Source of the DNA: Aristolochia californica
Taxonomy: Eukaryota > Streptophyta > Magnoliopsida > Piperales > Aristolochiaceae
DNA length: 64,000 bases
Direction: 5' to 3'
Assembly (NCBI GenBank): GCA_029961685.1
Contig: JARWKL010000016.1
Span: 17,118,157 to 17,182,156 of the forward strand
The notes beneath the pieces were generated by a model. The model was not told the DNA's origin, ran no database searches, and saw only the letters and a list, made by a program, of their open reading frames with translations. How positions within the stretch are numbered: position 1 is the first letter of the stretch; each line of letters starts with the position of its first letter. The position numbers were made by a program, and so were the translations under genes. This document shows positions 46,481-58,331 of this stretch, piece by piece.

Positions 46481-48230
46481 CTAGCACAACTAAAATTTCT
46501 AATTAGATCATAACTTAAACACGTTTCTCTAGGTTTGGGTTGTTATGCCTAATTAGTTTAGTGTAAAAAATCATTTGTACATTGAATCTCTACTTTACAC
46601 TTCTCGTTTTACACAATTTATACAAAAATAGAGTACATAAATTACAAGATTCATTTTTGTAATCTCTTGGAGGATAAATCAGAGGAAATCCTCCTCTGAT
46701 TTATTGGGATACAACTCTTGTTAATAGTCCCCCTCAAGTTGGTGCATATAGATCTTTGATGCCCATAGTCGAGAAAAAAAATTCAAGAAGTGGTGGACGT
46801 TCGATAACATAGCCTTGAAGCTATTCAAGGGCTAGAAGACGATGTGCATGCCACCATTGTAGTTCTAAAGGCATATACTCGCAACAATCTTGTTGAGATG
46901 TGAATGGAGTTAGAAGAGATGTGGACGAGAATGGTGATTCTCGAACGAACCGTTCTAAATGGGGAAAGTGTTTCTACATTAATGAAGATCAAAGTTTTTG
47001 AGCCTAAACTATACGGGGGCTTACGAGATCCAAAGACGATCAAGAACTTCTTATGGAAAGTTTAGCAGTACTTCAAAGTTTCAAATCTCACAAATGAGGA
47101 ACCAAAGGTTAGTACCGCATTTATGTTTCTCTTTTATGATGCCATCTTGTGGGGGAGAAGAAGGGTTGCTAATGTCGAGAATGGTGAAAACTCAGTTGAC
47201 ACATGGGAATATTTCAAGCGCAAGTTGAAACACCATTTCTTTCCCGACGATGTCGATTACCTAGCTCGAAAGGAATTGTGTGTATTGAAGAAAAAAATGA
47301 TGATTCATAAGTAGATTCAGTCTGTTATTTCTTTAATGTTAAACATTTATAACATGACCAATGAGGATCGATTTTTTTCTTTTCTTGCAGGACTTCGTCC
47401 GTGGGCAGAACAATAGTTGAGGCGTAGGGAGGTGAAGATACTTGCAATCACTTTAGCCACAACAAAGAAGTAGACTACTTTTGAGTGAAAAAACTGATGA
47501 TAATGCCACCATATCTATGGATAGAAAAGGGAACAATGAAGACTATAAGAAGAAGTCTTCTTGGAGACGAACTTCTGAGGAAGAAGAAGAACTATACGAA
47601 AAAATGTATTCTTAAAAATCGAAAGATTACTTATTTCCTTTGATAAGGAGAACATTTGGTGAAGGATTGTCAGAGTAAGAAGAAGCTACTAAATGTTATC
47701 AAAGTGGACGATGGAGTCGAGCAAACAAGTTAATCAACATGTTGAAGAACGTTAGGATGCGTCGTTGATGTTGCTTAACTCAATCAAGTAATGGTCGAGA
47801 AATCCGTAAGTCATAAACTGATTTTTCTTGATGCGTTGCTAAATGATGGCAAAGTGAAAACTTTGGTTGATTTGGGAGAAACCACAACTTCATCTTGGAA
47901 TAGGAAGTAAGACGAGATTACACTTAAGGTGGGAAGTGGCTGACAGTCGAATAAAGGTTGTCAATTCCGAAGCCAAACCCGTGCTTGGGGTGGCCAAGCA
48001 TGTTTATGATATCATTGGGAAGTAGGTTGGTTTTTTGAACTTGGTTGTAACTCATTTGCACGATTTTAATGTGATATTTGGGGTAGATTTCCTTTAAAAG
48101 CAAGGTTTTTGTAATGCCCTATAATGGAATGATAAGGATTACTAATGAGAAAGGACCTTGGGTAATTTCCAGTGTAGGGGACTATGCAAAGGGGATAGCT
48201 AGGGACTAATGAGGAAGGACCTTGAGTAAT
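46481..48230 (+). pseudogene. LTR-like leader and Ty3/gypsy relic 3b
   Basis: 46480-46820 repeats the leader at 25480-25829. Decayed gag (46831-47500; KRKLKHHFFPDDVDYLARKE) and protease (47700-48180; LVDLGETT with a frameshift) follow. It is most similar to relic 2, which also has the leader. Similarity stops at about 48230. Confidence 0.7.
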
Positions 48231-48828
48231 TTTCTAAAGATTTTTTAATTTTTTAAAGATTTTATGATACATTAGAACGACATTATTTTCACCTCTTTTT
48301 ATGATTTTATAAAAAAATTAAATTATTTTTTGTTATTTTCCGTATTCCGTTTTACTGTTTAATAAACAAGTGATATGCTACATACACATCAGCTTATTCT
48401 ATAAAACAATAATACCACATATCAAATGAAATGAAATACGGAATAGTTTATTCTATCGGGTTTATAAACCCTTTACTCTTCTTGTTCAAGATCATTCACT
48501 AACTACAGACTTACCGCATGAGGTATGTCAAGCCAGGGTTAAAATTATAAAAGGGCACTTATCAAGCACAACCACCACCTTGATGCATGCACAAGCTTTG
48601 CACATTTGTTTAAAATTTGGAGTACCCTGTTTCATGGCAAGCACTGAGAGTACCATTCTTCAACAATTTGTATTTGTTCATGGCAAGTAGTCAGTGTCAA
48701 CATAACTCATACTTTTTTTGTTTTGGAGAAGAAAACAGAAGCCATACTTAGAAAAAAGCAAAATATAATATCAAGTCCAAAAGCATCATGGGAGATGATG
48801 GCAGTAAAACAAGTAGAAAGCATCCACT
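48231..48828. other. Spacer before RPB6 copy 3
   Basis: An AT-rich unique stretch (48240-48640) leads into the RPB6 3' flank shared with copies 1 and 2. No gene. Confidence 0.45.
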
Positions 48829-49982
48829 TCAGTCACCACCAACTTGTCTTTTCCAAGTGTCCTCGACTATAAGTTCATCGACACCCCAATCTTCATAACT
48901 GCCAAATGTTCCAGGGATACCAACTCACACTAAATTTCTGATTAAACATAAAAAGAAACAAGTGAAACTAATCACGAAAGACCTACCTTCCATCAGGCAG
49001 ATATCGACGAATTGTGAATGGGATTTTGCGCTCTCTAACCTCTTTCATGGCAATCTGTAGTGACAGAAATAGACACATTTGAAACTTAAAACCAGGCCTA
49101 GAATGGGGTTTCTTTTACACAAAATAAGTTCTGGAGGCTTCACAGTTACTAACCTCCAGTGGATCAGCTTCACCCTCCTGCTCAACCACCACAGGGGTAT
49201 TCATACTGTTCAAACAAAAATAACATTTCACAGGCATTGTCACACAAAAATTGAACTTAATAGTACTGACTAGGATTACTAGGAAATCATAGGACAACCT
49301 GATCTGCAGAGCCCGAGTACCAAGTATTCTAGCATGCTCATATTTAGTCATGTATTTCGATGTCTTTTGAGGCCGCTGAGTTGCTGCTTCCTTTCCTTTT
49401 GCCTCACCTTCAGGTTCAAGAGTATCAGGAATCTCTTCATTGTTATTATCAACCTCCTCTTCATCACCTTCCTGCAAACAACCAAATTTATCTCTAAGGA
49501 TTCGTTTCACATGTTTGAACCTGCAGAATCTACCGCAAGTAGCATCTAAAATTAACTCATACAAATGGGAACTGATCATTTACCTCAATCTCTGGTTCCG
49601 GAGGCTCATCCTCATATCTGCACAGTACTTTGAAACATCAAGACTAAACAGTAGTTGCCATTCAAAAAAAAAAAAAGGATGATGCAGACTTCATTGAAAG
49701 TTGACAAAGCAGCTGTGTCAAAATAAAAATGATAAACCAGCAAGCCTATACAGCAGAAGCAGGTCTAGAAGTATTCATCGCTCACTTGAAAGTTATGAGA
49801 TTGAGGTGAAATAGCAAAGAGATGTGATGGTATGCTGTCACAGACTGCATATAGTGTTTTGTAAATTACAACAATACCCTCTTTAGCTTAAGAATGAAGA
49901 CTTCTGAATTTCTTTAGTCCACGTCATTATAAAAAAACATAAATTACCCCATGTCCACGTCATTATAATCTTCATCGGCCAT
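48829..49982 (-). CDS. NRPB6: RNA polymerase subunit RPB6, copy 3 (diverged)
   Basis: Six exons: 49982-49948, 49617-49584, 49471-49299, 49205-49154, 49054-48987 and 48898-48829. Exon lengths equal those of copies 1 and 2 and GT-AG borders are kept, so 143 residues are still coded without a stop. Unlike the other copies, it has about ten substitutions, several in the core that is conserved across eukaryotes: ERAR to EHAR, RPRK to [17 protein letters not shown] to [17 protein letters not shown] to KEVR, and EDSW to EDTW. Intron 1 is shortened by several hundred bases. Either it is losing function while its frame is still open, or it has specialised. A recently released duplicate is the simpler reading. 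Confidence 0.85.
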
Positions 49983-52012
49983 TGCTGTTGCAGCTTACTC
50001 AGTAACTATTCCCCTCTCTTTAAAAAAAACACTCAACTGAAGCCTGAAAAGAACAAAAGAAACCTTACACAACAGATTCCTCGTGTCCAATTGTAGAACA
50101 GAAGAAGAACCAAATCAAAGAGGGAACATCTAAACTTTAAAGAAAACAAAAGCAAATGGAGACTCTCGCTGCAGCCAATTGCATATATCAGAGAAAAGAT
50201 ATTAGCTTTAAAATGCTCGAGCAAATAGGAAACAAAACCATTCAGACTAAGATAGGACATAATAAAAGATTACCTGTTCAAGACAGACAAGAGACAACAA
50301 CAAATCGACTGCAAAAGAGAAGAAACGTATTCAAGGCGAATTCATTGTGGAACAACAATAACTGAGTGTTACACTAATCTTTTTGGTAGAATTGACAGGA
50401 GTGTCTATCCTTTGTAAATTATTAGGGGTAGAATCGAGCCAAGCTTGAGCTTACATGAGCTTGAGCTCGGTTTGACATCTAAAACTTCGCTCGAGCCTAT
50501 AATTGAGGTCAAAACTTGAGAGCAGATCAAGCCAGAGACCATCTTGAGTGGCTCAAGCTCATCTGGCTGTCATTCTTATCAATACGCAGTCTCAGGAACA
50601 TCAAATCTTATCAGTAAAAAGCTTCAAGTCATCAAAAGCCATCTTCATCGTTGTTATATCTTAATTTACATGGGGTGCATTAACCAAAAACAGTGAGAAA
50701 CTCATACGCTGTTTGGGTGGAAGTATTTTGATCCCCTCATTCAGCGGCTAGTAAAGATTATTGTATCATAGGATTAAGGAAAACATAGTAATGGTTCTCC
50801 CCATCACAAATTTTAAAAAACAAGGTGGCTTGTTGGTCCTTGTAAGTATTGATTCACAGAAATTATGGAATTATATTTACAGAAACAGGCTTCATGAAGC
50901 TCTCTCTAGCAAGTTCCCCACAGTTTAACCATACAACTGATGATACAACAGCATATATGAAAATAACATATACTAAGCAATAGAATAAAAAAACACATAT
51001 GAAGACAAAATTTAATAAACAACAGTATAAGACAGCATAAACTGCACAAACAGCAAGACATATATGAAAACAGCATAAAGAACAACTTCCCACACCTAAT
51101 CTCCTGAAAGCTTTAAGCTCTTATCTAAAACATCCAAACTCCCAGCTAAATAGAAAAGCTCTTGCTACTGAACTAGGATTTTATGCAGGAGAAGCAACAA
51201 CAACTGATGGTATTTATAAGCAGTATAGTGCATTGTAGAAAGACATAAACTGTTCCAGTTGGCGTTCGTTAGGTCAATTTTCTAGCTTTCTCCTAAAAAA
51301 TTATGTAAAAGATAGTATTTTCTCTACCGGTTTTGAATTAACTAGGATACGAAAAATATTTATCTTCACGTTATATGCTAGATTCTGAGCGATTCAGAAT
51401 TAACTCGAGGAGTATAACAGTTTCTACTCCTTGTATGCACCAAATACCTAACTGATCTTCTTGGTGAGAAAATAAACCGTAATTCTAGATTTCTTATTAC
51501 CAAAGCACAGCTGATTTTTGTCTATCTTTCTCTTCAAGAAAAAGAAGGGGACAGACCAAGGCCTTATGACAAAAGAGGAGAGCGAAACCTAGAACGACAG
51601 CACTCCGACAACGAGACACCCTGGACAGAAAACAGGCAAGAATACCTCAGAGATCTTTCTCTACTGGACTCCAATCCCATACTCTGATTTGAAGAGACTA
51701 CTAAAAGAAAAGAGAAGAATGGGAACCATCGAGTTTCTTCAACGAACAATCAATTCTCTGGGTCTTCCTTTCTTAGTGTCGTTGGGTCTCCAGTGGTAAG
51801 CTCTCCGACTACTGGCTTGGCAAGGCTGGCCTTCTATTAAACATGATAAGCCCCGACCCTAAGCCCGAAGCTCACTGAACAGATAAGAAGACGAACCGAA
51901 GGGAAATTCATCCCTTTTCCTCCCCTCTCTTAGGTGAGACACTCGTAGCGTCAAGTGTCGCGGGCGTCGGGCGGAATATTAGAGGCAGAAACAAAAAAAA
52001 AAGTTTCCAATC
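49983..52012. other. Upstream region of RPB6 copy 3
   Basis: Collinear with copy 2 upstream (30251-32280). The hAT-like fragment is at about 50420-50590. The stretch ends where a copia fragment was inserted: AGAGGCAGAAACAA then an A-run and AGTTT, which in copy 2 continues directly with TATACCAAACTAAAG. Confidence 0.55.
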
Positions 52013-54289
52013 TCTTCCATGTGTATTTCTTGGTTATAGCTCATCTCATCATGGTTATCTTTGTTTTCATGTTCCCACTACCAGAATGTATGTTTCCAGG
52101 GACGTACTATTTGATGAAAACACATTCCCCTTCTCTATCTCGTCCACACACCCTCCCATTCAAAATCTCACCTCACAAAATAGCTCCATCCCCTTGCCCA
52201 TTGCCAACTTAAGTCCTCATCCAATTAATCCTTTGCCTCCTGACGCTGGCCAAATTGATTCTTCATCTCCTCCTAATTTACCTCCCACCTCATCTGCCGT
52301 AGAATCCAGCCATTCCTCCGAAACTCTATCCGATGCCTCTCGTCAACCCTCTGCTTCTCCTTAGGGCACAAAATCACTCGTCTTCCCCAATCGTGCCCTT
52401 ACCCATCGAGCATCCCTTTCCAAACACTCACATCATGCAAACCAGAGCTAAATCAAATACAACCTGTCCCAAAATCCGAACGGACGACACCATTTCTTGC
52501 CCTTTACCTCGAGCTCATGTGACCATCATCCCCGATGAACCACAATCTGTCACCGAAGCTTCAAAATATTCAGAATGGCGACACGTGATGCAACTGGAAA
52601 TCGATGTCCTCATGTCCACCAACACCTAGTCCTTAGTTCCCCCTGCTTCAAATCAGAATCTTGTTGGCTGTTGATGGATATTCAAAACCAAGCTTCTGTC
52701 AAATGGTTCTATCGAAAAGCGCAAAGCCAGACCGGTCGCCAGGGTTACAGTCAACTCCAGGGTTTGGATTACAACGAAACTTTCAGTCCTGTGGTGAAAC
52801 CCACTTCAATCAGGTTAATTCTCTCAATTGCAATTTCTTCTCGCTGGCCGATACAACTGTTAGCCATCCAAAATGCATTTTTGCATGGGACTCTCGATGA
52901 ACAAGTCTTTATGACTCAGTCACCAGGGTTTGTACACCCTCAATTTCCTCGTTATATCTGCAAGCTCAACAAAGATTTATATGGCCTTAAACAGGCTCCC
53001 CGAGCCTGGTATGCACAATTGAGTTCTCGGTTACATGAATTGGGTTTTAGTGTTTCCAAATCCGATTCATCGTTGTTTATCTATCAGCATAACTCAGTGA
53101 TTGTGTATTTTCTGGTATATGTGGATGATATAGTGCTTATTGGCTCCAATTCGGATGTTCTAAAACACATCATTTCAGTTTTAAGTACTAGTTTTCCTCT
53201 TAAAGACTTGGGGCCTTTATACTATTTTTTGGGAATTGAATGTCATCGTACCAACACTGGACTGAAGTTATCTCAAATGAAATACATTGTGGAGTTACTC
53301 AAAAGGACGAACATGTTGAATTGCAAGCCTGTCGGCAGTCCTATGTCTCCATCCACCAAGTTATCTGCCTTTGATTCAACTTCTGTAGAAGACTCTTCCT
53401 TTTATAGAAATATTGTGGGAAGCTTGTAGTACTTACTGTTTACAAGGCCAGATCTTGCATTCTCTGTCAATCGTGTGTGCCAATTTATGCATGCTCCATG
53501 TATATCTCATTGGCAAAGTGTTAAAAGAATTTTACGGTATTTAAAACACACATTGGACTATGGTCTTTGGATTACACCATCTCCCATTTCTTCTCTTTCT
53601 CTGGCTGCCTACACCGATGCAGATTGGGCAGGGTGTCCAGATGATAGAAAATCAACTGGTGGCTATTGTGTCTTTTATGGCAAGAACTTGGTTTCCTGGA
53701 GCTCCAAGAAGCAATCAACCATAGCTAGATCAAGTACGGAGGCAGAATATAAAGCACTAGCTCATGCTACTTGTGAATTATTGTAGCTGCAATCACACCT
53801 CTCTGAGTTAGGAATATTTTTAACTATACCCCCTACTCTTTACTGTGATAATTTGGGGGCCACTTACCTCTCCATGAAGCCAGTAATGCACTCCCGTACC
53901 AAGCATGTTGACATTGACTATCACTTTGTTTGGGATCGCATTCAAGCCAAAGTTTCATTTCTATCAAGCAAAGATTAAGTTGCTTATATATTTATAAAAC
54001 CATTGTCCACTACCAGATTTTCAACATTGAGATCGAGCCTCACCATTCTTCCCGATAAGCTCGGCTCGCAGGGGCATATCAACAATACAGAGAAAGGCAC
54101 TTCGTCTACACATACAAAGGATGTGCCAAACAAGAATCTTCTAGAAGAAAACTGTTATACATGTGTCCCTTTATTACTTGTAATTCTGAGCTATTGTTAC
54201 TCACTTAAGGTATATAAATACCCTTTGTATCCTCTCTGTAATTCAAGAAACAGAGCACAGAAATGAGATAAAGAAATATTGTTTTATCA
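52013..54289 (+). pseudogene. 5'-truncated Ty1/copia element with RT, RNase H and 3' LTR
   Basis: It starts within the post-integrase region (YVSRDVLFDENTFPF, 52086 on). Reverse transcriptase follows (52700-53430; LDYNETFSPVVKPTSIRLIL, QNAFLHGTLDEQVFM, LYGLKQAPRAWYAQL, YVDD at 53118-53129), then RNase H (53475-53950; [55 protein letters not shown]). The frame has a stop after NIVGSL, another after CELL and a shift near 52660. A purine tract (AGAAGAAAAC) precedes the 3' LTR at 54153-54289 (TGTTATAC to TTTATCA). The element's 5' half is absent and it is not active. Confidence 0.9.
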
Positions 54290-55220
54290 ATACCAGACGA
54301 AAGAAAGAACTCAAAAGAACAGGTTGAAGATTTTATAGCTTACCTATTGGGTACGCGGCGTCGAACAGAAAGGAGAGCTGAAGGGCAACTAAGAGGGAAA
54401 GAGAAGATTGATCAAACAAAAGTTCAGGGCTCGAGCCGAAGTCTCATGCACATCGGACAATTTCCGAACTGTCCGTGTTTGTTCAGGTAATCAAAGGCAT
54501 AAATTTAGTAAATTTTCGCTTCGTAAATTAATGACAAAACTATCCTCAAGGAGGGTTTGGAGGTTGCAATAGGGTAAAGACATTCTTATATAGTGAGATA
54601 ATGGTTGATTGGATGGCTAAGATAGTCGTTGATCATGATCGGGTGGCTGCGTCCTCTCGCTTTTCGCTTCAGACCAGTGCGAAAGAGAAAAAAAAAATTT
54701 TGCGGCTAACGAAAAAAATAGCAGTTTTCTGTTAGAGAATCTCAATCAGCGACACTGCGGGTCGGAATTCCGCCGGAGATGGGTGACTTGGCGGGCAACA
54801 ACAACGGTAAACAAAGAGCTCTGATTTTTCGGCTCTGTTTCTTCAGCCACGAGATCCGAAGATTTTCGGTTTTCTTTCTTCAGCAACGGGATCCGAAGAT
54901 TTTCAGCTCTCTTTCTTCAGCAACGGGATCCGAAGAATTTAGGCTCTGGCACCGGCGGGTGGACAGAGAGCTCTATTCCTTCAGTGACGGGGGGTCTCGT
55001 TTTGATTTTCGAGATCATCCCGAAATTTTTCAACTCTGGAGAGGACTCGCTCTCTCCTTTCTCCTTCTACGGCTTCGGCATTGGAACATGGGAAAATCGA
55101 ACGGAAGACGAAGGCTACGGCTGCCGCTTCCCATGTTTGTTTAGGTAATCAAAAGCATAAACGTAGTAAATTCTCGCTTCATAAATTAACCAATAGCAAA
55201 AATACATTCTTATATATATA
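54290..55220. other. Continuation of RPB6 upstream sequence, with a small insertion
   Basis: 54290-54640 matches 32290-32660 of copy 2. From about 54650 to 55130 there is sequence not seen elsewhere. After that a second copy of the CCATGTTTGTTTAGGTAATC motif appears, as at about 54472. A 121-codon plus frame at 54779-55144 lies inside this unique part. It is built partly from a short repeat and resembles no family. Confidence 0.45.
54836..54940. repeat. Three imperfect units of about 35-40 bp
   Basis: CTTTCTTCAGCAACGGGATC followed by CGAAGATTTT occurs three times in tandem, with the first unit variant (CAGCCACGAGATC). Confidence 0.75.
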
Positions 55221-57320
55221 ATGAATAGACGTTGATCCGATAGTTGAGATAGTCAAAAAAAAAATTGAAAGGATTTCATATGAAATTCCATTTAAGTTGA
55301 AAAAGTGAGAAATTTTCATTAAAACTATCTCTACTACAGATCCAACATCATCTATAATGCAAGAAAAAGACTATTAGATACTCAATTTTACCTGACTAGT
55401 TGTTCTATTGTTCTACCCATGTAAGGATTTACCAATTTATTGCATAGCTTTATTAAATAGAGCATATAAAGTCTAGAACTCAAGTTGGTTAGCAAATACA
55501 AGAGATCGATTAAACTAAAGCTATATAGATACTCAAGGTATATAGATTTGGAGCCTTGTGTAAAAATTAAATTGAGCTCCTAATTTTTGTGGTAGTATGG
55601 AATTTTGCACTTGTTAACTAGAATGTGTGTTTATAATTGAATTACTACGGACACGATTCATGGGTCACGTATGAGTGCAGTCAAGCAAAGATCCACTAAC
55701 ATTAGCCAAACAAGTAGCAAACAAAGATTTATTTATTACTTCATAATATAGAATAGGAGAGGGATTCATTGAAGCCCCATGTGAGGCACATGTTATGTTC
55801 CTTTCCTAGTCCACAAGTGACACTTGAAACCGTGGCTTGTAGTTCAAAAATGTTGCTCGAGGACCCGGAGGGGGTGTCACCCATGCATCACAAAGGGGCA
55901 TCTCATGTGTCGCTTCCCGTTCTATGTTAAGACGTTAGCTTATCCAAACTTTTATGGGTCCAAATTATTATTGTAGCTCTTTCTTTACTCTTCACCAATA
56001 CAAATTGCCCAATTCTTAGTGATACTACCATCGTAATTAGCATCTCAATTGTATGATTTCAATGTATGTGCACAATAAAATTTGTAAAACTCAACTTTTA
56101 AAGTTTGAAAAGATATGGGATAGCCCAAGTTTAATGTCTAATGTAATAGACTCACCAGCAAACGAATAGTGAACTCAAACTAATTTATTTCAAGATAAGT
56201 TCAATCTAGTTCAACACAAAAACACCAAGGACACACTGAATTTCAAAATCACAAAGAGGCTTATTAGCCTTTTCAAAATATCTCCTTGTTTTGGAATTTA
56301 TGAAATGATTTTGTTAAAAAAAAACTCCCTTTCATGTCTCCTTGTTTCCAAACTACTTGCATTCCTTCTTGAGCGATATGAGAAAATCTGCCTAGACCTT
56401 TGTCCAATAAGGCATAAGCTCCATGCCTGAGCACTCTTTGATAGAGTACAGTTAATTCTAGAGTCTTGTCATGTTAATTGTTCTAGCATGTGAATTCGAA
56501 GTGGTTGTTGTGTGATTTGAATTTGAGGTGCATTTAAAAACCATTTTTCATTGCTCTTATCTTTTGAAATCGTTTGATTGAACTTGGTCTAGCAAATCTA
56601 AACTCAAGATTAAGATCCTTGACTAAAGAGCTTGATTTGTGAAATCATATTTGGCTCGAGTTGGTTAAATTTAAAACTTCCATTTTTAAAACTAATCCTT
56701 TCATCAAGCTTTGATTCAAAATGTGGCCATCCAAGGACCTAGAGATGTTGTATACATTGAATAGGTATTTATGATTGTGTGCATATTATAGTTCTTGAAT
56801 TGTGAAAGCTGGCTATTAAGAGGTATATTGGAAGATATGAACAAGTTGGGGGGTCATTGATGTAATTAGCTTATATTTTTGTCTCTTATTCACTCTTACT
56901 AGAGTGAAGGGTGTAATTATAATATTGGTACTTTTAACATCTATAAATAAAGCTTAAAGGAGAGGGTTTGGACAAGTTCATAACCCTTATCTTTCTCCTC
57001 TTTTCTCCCCTTCGTGTGCTCTCTCATCTTCCTCTCCTAGATGTCCTTTCTTCTCTCTTCTCTCTTCTTCTCCTCTCTTCTCCTTCTTCTTTTTCCTTCT
57101 CTCTTTTGGCGAAGGAAGTAATCTATGGAGTCTTGAAAATCAACAAAGTATAATAGACCTTAGAAGCAATTTGTTGTACATGTTGTAAGGCAACTCCAAT
57201 CTTAGTGGAACTCCAAAGTGCCAAAATACTTTGCGAGTGGATTAGCAACCCCTATTAGGATTGTCAATCACCATAAATCCAACATGTATATTTTATATTG
57301 TTGAATTTAGGACCCTATGA
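55221..57320. repeat. Anonymous repeat R, copy 3
   Basis: Matches R1 and R2, and lacks the tandem duplications of R1. It includes a CT-rich stretch at 56990-57110 and TATAAATAAAGCTT near 56943. No gene family is recognised. Confidence 0.6.
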
Positions 57321-57339
57321 CTGAAATCTCGAGCAAGAT

Positions 57340-57510
57340 CAGAGAGGGAGAAGAAAAAAAACAAAGAGAGAGAGAGAGAGAGAAAGCTTGGGTTGAGAGG
57401 AGAAAAGAGAAAAGAGAGAAAAATAGTTTAGGATAGAGAGAGAGAGAGCTCGGGTTAAGAGGAGAGAAGAGAAAAGAGAAAAAAAAAGTTTAGGATAGAG
57501 AGAGATTCTT
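57340..57510. repeat. GA-rich tandem repeat
   Basis: Two units of about 70-75 bp, each with a (GA)n run, a GGGTT-GAGAGGAGA motif and AGTTTAGGATAGAGAGAG. Low-complexity sequence between R3 and a PPO fragment. Confidence 0.75.
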
Positions 57511-57569
57511 CATGAGTTGAGAAGCGGAGAGTTTGATTGGACCCTTTAACCAAATGGAATAGAGTAATT

Positions 57570-57890
57570 TGGACAGCAACATTGACATAGCCATTGTTGG
57601 ATCGGTTTTGTGTTGGGTTATGGTTTTTTAGTCTGGAGGGGAGAATGGGGCTTTAAATAGAGGAGTAGTGAGCTCCTTCCCACTTCTTTTCTCTCGTTCG
57701 TCATTACTGGTCGGTGGGAAATTGGTGGCAAAGGTGAAGACGGTAAAACTATTTCCTCATTTCCACGAAGCACGGGTTTCTGATGGTTAATGCAAAATGG
57801 AGCAATTCTACTCTCCTTTCTATGTTAAAAAGTCAGGGAAAGGTGGCAAAAACGTATAATAAATAAGAAGGGACCCCGCGTCACACTTAA
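57570..57890 (-). pseudogene. PPO 5' fragment c (promoter and first codons)
   Basis: The start codon is at 57594-57592 on the minus strand. It reads MAMSMLLS, identical to the PPO1 start, then leaves PPO sequence. Upstream, 57595-57850 is collinear with the PPO1 and PPO2 promoters, with TATTTAAA at 57652-57659. It lies next to R3 much as fragment a lies next to R1. Confidence 0.85.
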
Positions 57891-58331
57891 CACACATATA
57901 TGCATTCAAGTCACATTATAATTTGCCATGGCTTGGTGCGACAACAAAAATTGTTGTTGATCGGGCGGCTATGCGATAGTTGTTGATTAGGGATGACTGA
58001 GATAGGGTTTTGCATATTTATCACTAAATAGTTTTTTGTATTAAATGATTAACATATTATTTTATCAGTATCTTTATTTTATCACCAATAATTATTTTAT
58101 GTACTTATTTAGCACTTGGAACAATTTATAAATATTTACTAAAAATATATTATGACTCTCAAATGCATAATAAAATAATTGAAAAAATTTACTTTTCACT
58201 CTCCCCTTTTGTTCATCATATGAAATGAATCTTGGATCTTTCTTGGCTAAAAATAAAAAAAAATGAGAATTTGATTATTATTATTCCCAAAAATAGTTGA
58301 CTTGTCGAAAAAATAGTATGTGACTTTAAAG
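57891..58331. other. Junction into PPO3 3' flank
   Basis: 57950-58060 carries sequence like that upstream of RPB6 (GGCGGCTATGCGATAG). 58200-58331 matches the PPO2 flank at 37070-37410. No gene. Confidence 0.45.

Noticed and set aside
54779..55144. 121-codon frame as a gene
   Set aside because: Built over a short tandem repeat in a unique insertion; no domain or homologue recognised and the composition is not convincing.
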